From Lepisosteus oculatus (lineage: Eukaryota > Chordata > Actinopteri > Semionotiformes > Lepisosteidae), in NCBI RefSeq assembly GCF_040954835.1, contig NC_090696.1, positions 72,601,722 to 72,665,721 of the forward strand: a stretch of DNA of 64,000 nucleotides, read 5' to 3'. The stretch's first letter is position 1, and each line of letters begins with the position of its first letter. The notes under the pieces were generated by a model. The model worked only from the letters and a program-made list of their open reading frames with translations. It searched no databases and was not told where the DNA came from. The position numbers were made by a program, and so were the translations under genes. This document shows positions 35,901 through 46,776 of the stretch, one piece after another.

Positions 35901-36917
35901 AGTTAGTGTCTATCGGGTTATTAATGCTCCATTAAATATGTACTCAGCTACTGCAGGTTACTAAGGATTTGTAAATCCAACCCCTAAGGTGCTGCCACAA
36001 AGTGTATTTGCAGAGTGAGGTGGTGATGCTGTGTGTGAGGTCTTCCTAGTTAATATTTATTAAGTCCTGTTTCACAGGCTCCAAAACATACTTGTACAAT
36101 ATATTCTGCTGAATGAAAATTCTGCATTCTTTATACTTCTTCACAGGGTAATGGAGATGAGGATGGCGACAATGGAGATGAAGACAACGGGGAAGATGAA
36201 GATGTGATCAGTGGCTGCAATGGCTATGATGAGACTGGAAATGGCATCACCAGAAATGGAGAGGGAGAGGGGGATGGCGAAGGGGCTGAAAACGGCGAAG
36301 ACGGAGCCGAAGCTGATGGGGACGAAGAAGCAGAGGAGGAGGAGGAGGAGGGAGAGGAGGAGGAGGAGGAGGATGCCGAGGGCGATGAAGACGAAACCTC
36401 CGAAACGGTGGACTATGACGGCGCTGAAAACGGTGAAGACGAAGGCGACGCGGACCCCGGCACTGCAGGAGAGGGAGAGGACAACGAGGAAGGCAATGGG
36501 GAAGGAGGAGAAGGCGACGATGAGGAAGAGGGTGAAGAAGAGCAAGAAGAAGAGGGAGAAGAAACTGGCGATAACGGGGATGGAAAGGGCAGTGAAGACT
36601 CCGGCAATGCTGGACGTGGAGATTCTGATCATGAAGAAGACAACGAAGAACAGGAGAATGGGGACACAGAGGAAGAGTCTGATAACGGGGGAGAAGAACA
36701 CACGATGTATACTGAAGAGGGCCCAGGAGATGACAGCAATCACAATGACATTGAAGAAGAGTACGACAGCGAAGACAACAGCGATAGTGAGCAGGAATAT
36801 TACGAGACGAGGCAGCACGAAAATGCTATTAAAGAGAATTCCGAACAAACTGAGGAATACGGATCTGAAGAACACGGGGATTACAAAAGCCACGAAAATA
36901 ATGGAGATGACGAATGA
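32989..36917 (+). CDS. Gene C: acidic RGD-containing SIBLING, DMP1-like
   Basis: This is a secreted, extremely acidic matrix protein of about 427 residues. Exons are 32989-33042 (MKIALLFICFLAVTLALP), 33222-33269 (VQRKRVARSDSSQERG), 33707-34117 and 36147-36917, all phase 0. Exon 4 starts SDSSESSNEDRDTSEESENE and then has about four 20-residue Glu/Asp/Gly/Asn repeats. The last exon is Glu/Asp/Gly-rich, holds the integrin motif GRGDS (RGD at 36615-36623), and ends with a Tyr-containing tail. The N terminus recalls mammalian DMP1: signal peptide ending ALP, then V-x-R, a 16-residue exon and a Ser-Ser-Glu-Ser-Ser cluster. It lacks the MQxDDP cut site of DMP1, and its poly-Glu runs and Tyr-bearing tail also recall IBSP. 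Family and secretion are firm. DMP1 rather than IBSP is inferred from the N terminus and gene order. A poly(A) signal is at 37430. Confidence 0.85.
33767..34050 (+). repeat. 60-bp coding minisatellite in gene C
   Basis: About four to five tandem units of 20 codons (pattern EDNGGEEEGEDDNGEEEDGG), the later ones degenerate. It would expand and shrink in 60-bp steps without breaking frame. Shifted-frame and minus-strand open frames here are shadows. Confidence 0.8.
34305..34555 (-). mobile_element. SINE, minus strand, in intron 4 of gene C
   Basis: CCATCCACCCATTTCCTCAT, GGGAGCTGGAGCCTATCGTG, GGGTACACCCTGGGTGGGAA and ACATGGGGAGAACATAACTCC-type sequence are the reverse complement of the fish tRNA-derived SINE. 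The tRNA-like head is not preserved. Confidence 0.8.
34556..36146. other. Remainder of intron 4 of gene C
   Basis: AT-rich intronic sequence with no exon-like segment and no repeat that I can name. Confidence 0.4.
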
Positions 36918-37429
36918 ATAACAGCACTTTTATCCATGAAGAAAATGATGAAAAAATGTAGATTCCAGCAATATGATTTCGACAGCATTGACATGGGAGG
37001 TTGGTGAGAGACGAAACGGAGTTGTGCATCCCTGCATGATTTCCCGGGAAGGAAAATATATGTACGATTGTGACAGCAAACACAACATAAATCAAAACAC
37101 GCTTTGCTTCAGCAAAAAAAAAAAACATTTTCAACATTTCTTTGCAAAACTGTTTTCTTCCATAAATACCTCAGCTTCAGGACAGTTATGTCACTTCTGT
37201 AACTAAAGACTGAACAAAATCATGAGGTCAGAATCTCGGGTAAAGACTGACAAAACATTGGTATTTTTTACCATTTGTATAAAATGCATAAATACTGTAC
37301 ATACATAAAACGATCAGTTTTGACTCTACTTGCAATGTAATTTACATGAAGTTTATCATTTTCTGTATTGAAAGCCCTATTTTATTAATACAGTTTGTGT
37401 TTGTACCAAATTTCCCAATGTGTAATTTG

Positions 37430-37435
37430 AATAAA
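37430..37435 (+). terminator. Poly(A) signal of gene C
   Basis: AATAAA 513 bp after the gene C stop, followed within 30 bp by a second ATAAA-type motif. Confidence 0.5.
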
Positions 37436-37459
37436 GATCCACAGGGTTTTACATGAATA

Positions 37460-40400
37460 AAGCACTGCTTACTTGCATTGAACAACAGATATTAGCAAAC
37501 ATTTGTGTAACGTGAATACGACCTGTTTGTTGGCTTATGATTCCTTTTTGCAGTACTTTTGCTTCAGGTTACCATAAAGTTATAAAAATATCTAAGTATG
37601 ATAGGTGTATATTCAAAATACAGTGTTAGAATATAACTAATGTAATTTCCAGCATTTCTTTCTATAGCATTATTCTTAAGAATCACAAATATGCTAATAT
37701 AAGAAAGGAGACATACATTGTATGTCTGTCATTTCATTCAGTTGCCCCTTCATTCAACCTTTTCACTAACTTAAAATGAACCACTCAATGAACGGAGTGA
37801 AATGCACTATTCTTCTTAATGAACCTGTAAAACCGTTAAATGGAGAAAATCTTTGATGAAATCTATATACACAAGAACATTTTGTCGCCCCACCCTGACG
37901 AAGCCGAGTTTCCCTTACCGAGTTCAGTAAGATCTGATCAAGAAAGCTTTTCAATCCAGCCACCCCACCCCACCTCTTTTTTATCCCGCAGCTTAGAAAC
38001 TCGTCACCTGATGCTTTAGCAGCAAGGAAATGAAACATCAGTAAAGGGAGAAAGCTACAGGTCTTTTTGAATGTAATTCAATGTACTTCAGAGAGAGTTA
38101 TACACTGTAAGCAAATTATATGAGAATTATAGATGTTTATTTTTGTTTCAAATATTGAAAAAAATCTCAGCGTTTGACTACAGGGATGAGAGACCTCTAA
38201 AGCAAACTAGGCTGTTACTACACGTAGTGCAGAAGAACCGGTAGGGGGCACTCTTCACTCTAGTTAAGAAGGTCTAAGCTACCAGAGATCCTGGGCTAAT
38301 CAAAACAGTGAGAGTGTCATTCTCAGTGTCCTAGCTAAATGCTACTCAGAACTTGCACAGTCCGAGGTACCTCAGCTTCCCTTTCTTCCCTTTTAATTTA
38401 ATCAGTAACACAGCATCTCACTTTCCCACTTGATCTGTTAAACCTACTGTAAAGTAGCACAGAACGGAATTAATTGCGCAAGTTTCTACTGCAGATGTGA
38501 AGTTTTCCTCTCAATTCCAATTTCAACACCCTCTTGCCCCTTGGAAAAAGGACAGGCTTACCCAGTGTTCCCTCCTGACCTCGTTCATTATACAAAGAGC
38601 AGGTAGCAACATTTTGCAGGACCACATAAAAAGATTTTTGAAGCAACGTTTTTTAAAACATCACCCTTTTGCTTTCTAATTTTTTGGAGATTTTTTTTAA
38701 ATATGAAGGCGTCTTTAGAAGGTGTGAATCAGCCGATAAATAGCCAATAAAAAACCCAAAATGTTTGTGCAGCTGTGAACATTTTTAGCGTAGAAAAGTG
38801 TATTTAGGTCTGTGATCCTGTTATCCTCCAAATGTACAGTTCACTTACATTATTAGACAGGTTACATATATTTTAATACAGTACATACACCCATTTAGGC
38901 ATGTCAAAGTGCTTTATTGTGGAAAGAAATAACTGAGAAATTTTACCGGGTATGTGAAGATATATTTCCATTATGATAAATTTGCTCTACTTTTTTGGAA
39001 TGTACTGATTTTCCAGAATTACACAATTTTCAGAATTTGATATATTAGATGAATCCATGCTGTATAAACTTTGTTACTAGTGTGGAGCTCCTTATTTTAT
39101 AAAAATGTTGAAGGAATTATGCTGTTCCCGACTGAACATATATGCAAAGTAGATCCCAGAAACAAGGTACTGTAGCTGATGAAAAAAAATAGGAAAATTG
39201 CGTTCTTTTTGCAGAAAAAAAGTCAATGCAGGTCAGCCTGTTGCTAGGTAAAGTTTAGCCATGACTTTTGTGTGAAGAGTCATATGACTTAAAGGAAACT
39301 CTTCACTTAATTGTAACTTATAAACCAGTTAGGGAAACAACAGATCGACGTAATTGTTTTTTATTTCAAAAACTGTTTACTACACTTAAATGGCATATTT
39401 TAAAGATAAAGCTACAGATTATCCTCCAGTACATGGGACTACATTCCCCAATAGTTTAATAATAAATCATTGGGCTATATAAATTATTGATGTTACCCAC
39501 AAAGTGATTTTGTCTTATCAGGTAATCTCATATCAATCCAGCCTTCATTTTAATTCGGGAACCAAATGAAACTATAGCAGAGGTTTATGCAACCTTAACA
39601 GCAGAACACATACCAGGTGGCACCTACAACCAATTATGAGGAAATGAGTGAGGCCATGACTGTTGAAATAAGACGTGCTGCCAAGTGAACAGCAAATGAC
39701 TTAGATGACTTTAAAAATTCTAATATATGTTAAGACTATGAGCAACCATAATTTAGCCTAAGTTATACTGAAATTACAATCTTCAAAACTCACAATCACA
39801 GAAATTTAGTGAACAGCCAAAGTTTTGTACTACCTCATACATGTCATTTTTCCAAATTCATTTGATGATAATGTTAGGTCGTCCTGCTCATTCACATCAT
39901 TTCTTCCTACACACACAAAAGTCCATGCAAAGATGAGACCATGTTTGATAAAACCTAGACAAGAGCATTGAAAAATATAGTACCAATATTATCTGCACTT
40001 ACTGAATAATTGCTATGTAACACACCTCCTGGAGACCTTTTTATACTATTATTTTATGCAAATGGAAGGATAAGCCCAGCGTACATACTGAGACATATTT
40101 AAATAACCTTGAAATGCTGAACTCAGCAATGACTTAATAGGTTGCAGCTCCTATACGAGCCTGTATTGGATGAAGAGGACAGAAAATAGATGCTAAAGGG
40201 TGTTAACGTGATGTGTAGTTATCTTTTAGCACCCTGCCTGTAACAACATGTAAATTCTTCATTACTGTGTTTCAGCACCTTTTTGCAGGGGCTGGTTTTT
40301 GTCAAACCATTATGCTTTTGGAGGGATATTTCTTCCTCACAAGACCTCTCACTGTGAGGGAGGATGAAGACATCACTATTAGAATAACGTAATTCAAAAA

Positions 40401-40880
40401 TAATAAAATTGCATTTGTGAAATTTTATAATGTTCCTTTTTGGACGCAGTACCTGCCTTTAGAAGTTGAAAACAAATGTCAATGTAGGAACACCTCTTTC
40501 CCCTAGTTCTATTTGCATAACACTATTACTGCAATTGCTGTTACACCTTTTAAACATCTAGTCCATGGCTAAGGCACAAAAAAGTTAAATGTTAAAGTTA
40601 AAAAAACATGTTCTATGTAGCATAAATTGCTCTCATGTTTATTTAGAATAGTGCAGGTGACAGCACATTTTGTGCCTATTTTCTGCTGTAAACATTTTAA
40701 AACACTGTGATTTCTCTTTGAGATAAAACTAGTGTCCTGCCTAAATCACTATAAATATAAGTAGATTTTTGTCTCAGAATTCAGTCATACGTTAAATAAA
40801 GAGGACAACTGTCGTAATGCTTTTCATTTTCTTTGTGTCCACTTATGTGATTATGTGTGGGAGGGGGAGGTATTTTGAGA
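37460..40880. other. Spacer between genes C and D
   Basis: No gene is supported. Open frames do not exceed 90 codons and none has a signal peptide plus splice context. No clear repeat was recognised apart from AT-rich runs. Confidence 0.4.
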
Positions 40881-40883
40881 TTT

Positions 40884-40984
40884 TATAAATGGACATCTTG
40901 TATATTAAGTGAACTTTTTTAAGGTTTCAGTTACTGTGTGGGGCAACAACAACAACCATTGACTCGATTCCTTCCAAGAGAGAG
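40884..40984 (+). promoter_or_regulatory. Promoter (TATA) and 5' UTR exon 1 of gene D
   Basis: TATAAAT at 40884-40890 is followed, at the proper distance, by a candidate exon of about 70 nt ending CCAAGAGAGAG at 40984 with the donor gtaaag. The arrangement closely parallels that of gene E, which supports both. The transcription start would be near 40914. Confidence 0.55.
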
Positions 40985-41361
40985 GTAAAGTGTTTTTCTT
41001 CATTTGAAACTATTGGCGGGTTTTATTCAATGTCTAAACCACATATGGTGTTTTTGAACACTTACCGATATGGTTATTTTTCTTGACGAGTGTTTTGCTA
41101 AATACAAAACTAAACATGCATTACAAATACACCTTTTCTGTGCAAAACAATATTTATGAACACGAAGCGTTTCGGCATAGATGGTTAGAGACACAGATAT
41201 TAAACAGAAACATTCACATTCAGAATTGTAAGTCTAGTGAACTCTTATAGGTCTAGTTGGCTATTTCTGTTTCTCAAGGCAAAGCTATCTGTGCTTTCAT
41301 TATAGACACAATCGGGACGTTAAGCTGTGATTAAAGTATTCGTTCTTTTGAAGATCTGAAG

Positions 41362-43133
41362 ATGAAGTCAGTGATTCTGCTACTTTGCTTTGTGAGTGTA
41401 GCTTTGGCTATGAAGGTAAGTACGGTTATGAAAATCACAGATACATCTCCACTCTCTTAGCATGTAGCATTTTGCTATAATCAACACAATAATGCAATGT
41501 GTGTTTTGATCAAAAAGCTAAAAATGTTTTGTTTCTTTGTTTAGGCATTTCACTATCCCTACAAAAGACAAATTTCATCAGGTTGCATCGATGAACGTGG
41601 GGTAAAGTGTTGACATTACTCTTGTTATTCTATGTTACCTAAATCTGCAAAACCTCTAACACTGCTTTTTCTAAAGCACTAATTTCTAAACCACTGGTCA
41701 AGTCCTGGATTCTTAATTGCTGGCTGATTTCAATTTTTAAAACTAAGGCATACTTCAAAACTTGCTTTTATCTCATACAAGTCTGATTGGGATTTGTAAC
41801 TGCTAGCAGCCCTGTACAAATTTCTGTGTTTCAGAATTTCTCTCGCTCCGGTGTGTTTTCTCAGATTTAGCTAATCTAACCTGTTCTTCATAACTTCATT
41901 ACCTATTAACAGCTTTTAAGCATGGACAGAAATAAGGGAACTATTTTTTCCTGAATAAATTGAAGGCACAGTCTATAAAGATCCGCAGGCCAAAGCTGTG
42001 CTTTTTTAAAACCAAGGAGTGATTGCAGTTTATTAAATATGTTAGAGCAACAAGGGACATCAACTGATTTGCCACATGCTAATTTGCCAGGAAAATGGGA
42101 CAAACCTCGTCATAGAATAGATCGTGATATTTTGCACCACACACATCACATCTCTCTGCCTTCCCCAGTGTCCACTTTTTAGTCATAACCAACACGATAT
42201 ATGATCAATGTGACCTGGATCATGATGCCAATTCATATGCCTTAAACTGCACATTGTATTGTTTTACATGTATAGGGCTGCCACAGTCCCCCAATACCAG
42301 GATATAACATTTATAAAGGAACACAATCCCATGGGTTAAGAAAGATTTGCACATGCACTGATGATTCTGTTTTTTCTCTTCAGATGTATTACAGGACTCA
42401 CAAGTTACAAAATGGATACTATGTTTTCAAGTATTTCCACGTCTACCCCCCAGGACATCCGCGATATGTGAGGGTAATTTTTCTCTTGTGTGTATGTTTG
42501 TCTCTGTCGCCCAATTGTGGCCAGTAAGCCACTTGTCTTGCACGATTAAAAAAAAAACATACAACCATCTTCAGAGGAGCAATAAGCAAAATACCTAAGA
42601 ATCCTGTAATGAATGCATGTAATATTGATATCATTAGAAGGAATTCAATTGTTTTCATTCCAGTTTGTTGCTATTTTATTTGAGAAGGCAATTAAAGCAT
42701 ATATGTTTATATATTCACACAAGGGCAGCACAGTGTTCTGACACTGGACTACTGTCTAAAGATTTGTGGGTTCAAGTCGCCCCCTGTTGACTCCAGCGCT
42801 TTTCACCCGATCGCTCCAGTGCACCCGGATGCATGAGAGGGGTCCCCCTACTGTTGGGGCTCAGCCCAGCCATGCCCAATCATACCACCCGGGGGAAGAG
42901 TTACTCTCCTTCGCCCTCACACCGTGAAAAACGGGCAGAACAGCTGACTGCATGGACTGACCTTGCCTTAAACATTTACACAGGGGCGCCGTTACATGGG
43001 TGATGAAGACCAGCGAGAGCCCGAAAGTGAAGAGGATGGGAATTCTAACGGGGATGCTGACATCGCTGAGAAGGCTGAAGTGGGTCAAGGCGGCAAGCAG
43101 CCAAATGAGGTTCTGAGCGATGCCAAAAACTAA
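41362..43133 (+). CDS. Gene D: short SCPP with Tyr-rich exon (IBSP/MEPE-like)
   Basis: This secreted protein of 116 residues has coding exons 41362-41415 (MKSVILLLCFVSVALAMK), 41545-41601 (AFHYPYKRQISSGCIDERG), 42384-42473 and 42984-43133, all phase 0. The third coding exon encodes 30 residues starting MYYRTHK and containing GYYVFKYFHVYPPGH. The aromatic run resembles the IBSP exon with YYLYKHAYFYPH. The last exon is acidic (EPESEEDGNSNGDAD) and holds candidate Ser-x-Glu phosphosites. The mature chain has a single Cys in CIDERG, which recalls CVEEQ near the N terminus of MEPE. No RGD or C-terminal ASARM-type acidic Ser cluster is present. It is much shorter than mammalian IBSP or MEPE (over 300 residues). 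Gene E is its tandem paralogue. A poly(A) signal is at 43352. Membership of the SCPP family is well supported, the individual orthology is not. Confidence 0.82.
42720..42900 (+). mobile_element. Possible SINE head in the last intron of gene D
   Basis: GGGCAGCACAGTGTTCTGAC followed 30 bp later by GTGGGTTCAAGTC has the A-box/B-box spacing of a tRNA-derived SINE. The body that follows differs from the other SINEs in the window and its end is unclear. Confidence 0.4.
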
Positions 43134-43351
43134 AAACAAAAGGGCAAAAATGATCAAAGCTTCCTTTCAATAGACGCTAAAGCTGCGGCATTGCGATAGT
43201 GCATGACGATTAAAGTGATAGATTAAAAAAAAAACTAAACAATCAAAACCTTCCAGGTAACAATTGCCTAGCAGCTACTTTCTGTAAGTTATGGACTGAT
43301 GAGGAAAATACGTAAGGTTTTCTTTTTCTTGTTTAACTGTAAAAAAGAAAA

Positions 43352-43357
43352 AATAAA
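43352..43357 (+). terminator. Poly(A) signal of gene D
   Basis: AATAAA 219 bp after the stop; a second one lies near 43510. Confidence 0.55.
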
Positions 43358-43559
43358 GTGTAAAGTGAGATGTGAACATTAGACTCATGTTCTGTTTGGA
43401 CAAGTTGAAAACTTCAGGTGGAAAATAATACATCCTCTTGTTACGCCGTCAATTGATTCAGTGTAAAATGGGACTTCCATTTATGCGACCTTTGCAGAAT
43501 GTTCAAAAAAAATAAAACATTCCTTCTTATTCAACAAAGAATGTGTTTGTGATTTATCG

Positions 43560-46190
43560 CTGCTGTTCTTTCAGAAGCAATAAACCGAAATATTTCTTGA
43601 AGCATTCAAGGTGATGCAAAGTTACACACCATATTTTGGATATCGCTGCAGATACACTTCAGGAGAGATGGGGTTTGCCTGAAATTGCCAAACATGCCTT
43701 AGAAATGTTTTAGATCAACACCAGCCACAGTAAATGGAGAGCCACATTTCTTAACTTGTCATTCCAGATCAGCTCTGAATAAAACAGTTGCTTGCTAGGG
43801 TAAATGCTGCAGGTTTCCCAGATCTCTGTTAATAAAGCATATTTAAGGTTTCATATACAAGACCTGCAGGGCTACGACTATCCAGGAGCTATGGTGGTTC
43901 CCTGTGTTCTAGATTGTAAGTAAGGGACTCAATTCAATTCATTGCTACTGTAAGTCCCAGCATGTTTACTTTATTTTCTGTATAAGTTCAGTCTGTAAAA
44001 CAATACATACAAGAGCCTCAGAATTGGGGCTAGACGTAAGAGGATGCAAGTTAAAATAATATGGAGCACAAGAAGAGGACGAACAAGATATACATTTTCA
44101 AACTGATCTAAATATTGAGTAGAAATTAGTTACAATGTTCTTGACTTACCAAGTTGTTTTATCCTGTGTTGGAATTGTTGGAATGTCCAGGATGCTTATC
44201 TTACCAGATCAGCTGAGTGCTCTGGTGTCTCTCTGGAGGTGTGGGTTTAAAACCCACTCCTGACAGACAGGTTTAAAAGCATAAGATTTAAACACAGAAA
44301 TGTTAAGATTAAATCGTACAATATACTAATCAAAACATTATTTGGAATATTGTATACAATATTGGTCATCATATAAAATACTGCTGCTCTGGAACATAGA
44401 GAGGTGCTCTGTCTAGGACAGTGAATCTGCCTGCTCCTGAACAGAGAAGACTGGAATGAGATCTGAGGCAAAAAAAAAAACAAAACAAATTAAAACATCT
44501 AAATTCCCAAAAGCCTTTGACAAAGTCACCCTTGTGAACTTTTTTTTAAAATATTGTTTTCTACTTTTCAGTGTGGAATTACCCTTCCTGACTAGAACAT
44601 TTTCCCACTGACATGGTCAAGATGCCTCTATATCGCTTTACACCTTGGTTTCCTTTGATATCAAAGCACTTGGCCCCCTCTTCCTTCAAACCATCCCAGT
44701 CATTTCGTTCACAAAACACAGTTGGCATTGCTTTTGATAAACATTTCTCTCCTTTTTTCTCTGAGGGCAGAACCCATCTGCGGGATATAGCTCCACTTGA
44801 AATAGTTATATAACTAATCCCCCACTTCAAGTTGCCCAGCTCTATTTCAAAGCAGTTCAGTATGTTTTGCGTGTCCCTTTTTTAATCAGCAGTGACTGAA
44901 GACCTGGGAAAGCTGTTAAGGCTCCAGTCAAGGCAATATCCATCTTAACAGGGTCTATGAATGCCTGGCTGTTATGACAATCTTGAGACAGAAACCCTTC
45001 AGCACTGGAGGTTAAGACTTCTCATATACCTCCTAATTGAAATATCACATTCTTAATTTAAAATATTAAGGTCAATTAAGAGTCCTATCTTAATCAAAAT
45101 AAAATAACTGAACTAATCTCATGGTCAACTTGAACTCTTTGCTTTCAACTCTTCATTTTGTTGGGAGTCCTTTTATTACATTTTAGAAGTCTGTACTTTT
45201 TGAGTACATAAAACCTTTGGAAGTTAACAACTGAGTGACTCGTTCAATCAATAAAGGGTTATACCCTCATAACGTTTTAGATACACTAATAAATCTGAAA
45301 AATTAAATCTGACATTCTTAATATAGAGTACGTCTTTCTAAGTGGAAAACATGTTAAGTTATTTAAAAACACAAGTGGACAAAAACAGTATAGTTATGAA
45401 AGGACTAGAAAAGTAGATTAAATTAACATAGTATCCCAAAATAGTTTTTATTGCGTCACTTTGCTCCAGCTCATGTCAGTTAGGGCAAAACAAACTGGAC
45501 CTCAGAGCTTTTATACGTTTTTCAAGCGTTTTGAAAGAAAAAATCATACTCGAAAACTATATCTCCCTGAGGTGAAGGATCTTTCTAAATAAAGTTATAA
45601 ATCATGCCTTACAAGTTATGAACTTCTCTAGAAAGCTCAATACAGGTAGAAATTCAAACAGTCCTTAAGAAAGGATGCATGTGTTGGTAGAATGAATGCA
45701 GAAGAAATATTTAAAGATTTTTAACACACTGACATCTAAGAAAAAAGGTCAGCTTCTGTATAACTGTTTTATGTTCACTTTCTTAACTACATATTATTTT
45801 TCCAGTATGCCATGTGATTATTATATAAAGATCATTAAATATTTAAAAAGCACAGCTAATTGTGTTATTTTTTCCTGGAAAAATAAAAACTGAAACCATT
45901 ATGGTATTAATTAAGTTTTAAATATAAACACCATAGAAAGAAAATTGGTAGAAAGCAGCCAATAACAAGTCATAAAAATATGTTCCTTGAAAAACATTTT
46001 GATATAAATAGTTGTTAATGTCAGCAAGGAATGCTATATCAGGAAACATTCCATTTTTTAGCTCATTTTGAAACAAAAGTTGGTCAGTCACTTGATTCCC
46101 TTACAGAAACAAACAACAACTCTGCTGCCCACCCAGAAAATTACATGTGGGAGTTAAATTACATGACTGACATTATAGCAATTCTGAGAT
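43560..46190. other. Spacer between genes D and E
   Basis: AT-rich spacer without supported coding exons. It contains the tRNA-Leu-like relic at 44185 listed separately. The overlapping frames at 44579-44830 (minus) and 44613-44813 (plus) show no domain. Confidence 0.4.
44185..44265 (+). pseudogene. tRNA-Leu-derived relic
   Basis: The 5' end (GTCCAGGATG) and the 3' half (GGAGGTGTGGGTTTAAAACC, then CACTCCTGACA) resemble the tRNA-Leu(CAA) genes at 51339 and 52931. The D arm and anticodon arm are scrambled, so it cannot fold properly. It lies about 7 kb from the live array. Confidence 0.5.
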
Positions 46191-46210
46191 CGAATATTTC
46201 TTGGATCTCT

Positions 46211-46302
46211 TATAAAAGAGCTCCTGTGCTGGCTGGGTCAGAATATCTGAGCTGAATTCTCAAAGGGTTGCCAATACATTCTCTCTGCAAGGCTACAGAA
46301 AG
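46211..46302 (+). promoter_or_regulatory. Promoter (TATA) and 5' UTR exon 1 of gene E
   Basis: A consensus TATAAAAG lies at 46211-46218. About 30 bp later the likely exon 1 starts (near 46241) and ends GGCTACAGAAAG at 46302 before a donor (gtaatg). The next exon, from 46768, holds 9 nt of leader before the ATG. Confidence 0.65.
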
Positions 46303-46776
46303 GTAATGTCATATTGTTATAATATTACATTTGATATATTATATTATATTTGATATCAACTTTGATTACAAGACATACAGTATGGTCTACTTACTGTAAT
46401 TAGAACACAAATAAAGGTTTGGTAATGCTGATAAGATCTTAATATGCCTTGTGCTCGAGCCTTTAATCTTTGATTTTGCAAAAACTGATTAAAATGAATT
46501 AACTAAACACTTGGTGATTAATATCCGTTTTGTCAATCTAGAGATAGTTTTATTCAAAAGTATTAAATGACAATTACATTATTAGTATATTTCCTTTCTA
46601 TTGAATAAAATAAATTGAATACATATTATTTGTTGAGTGGTGTAGTCTTAAGCCAATTTCAGTAAACACTTTTGATTTTGTTTTTGCATGCTAAATGTTG
46701 GCATTCATTCATGAATTTACTAAAAAGTTTTTTTTTTAACCCATTATAACAATAATCTATTTCCTAGGCAAACATC

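Noticed and set aside
36141-36893. Minus-strand open frame of 250 codons, hydrophobic, looks like a membrane protein
   Set aside because: It mirrors the GAA/GAT-rich last exon of gene C; reversed acidic codons give Ile/Phe/Leu/Val. The plus frame has the splice site, RGD and homology.
36211-36921. Plus-strand Lys/Arg/Met-rich open frame of 236 codons
   Set aside because: Plus-one shadow of gene C exon 5.
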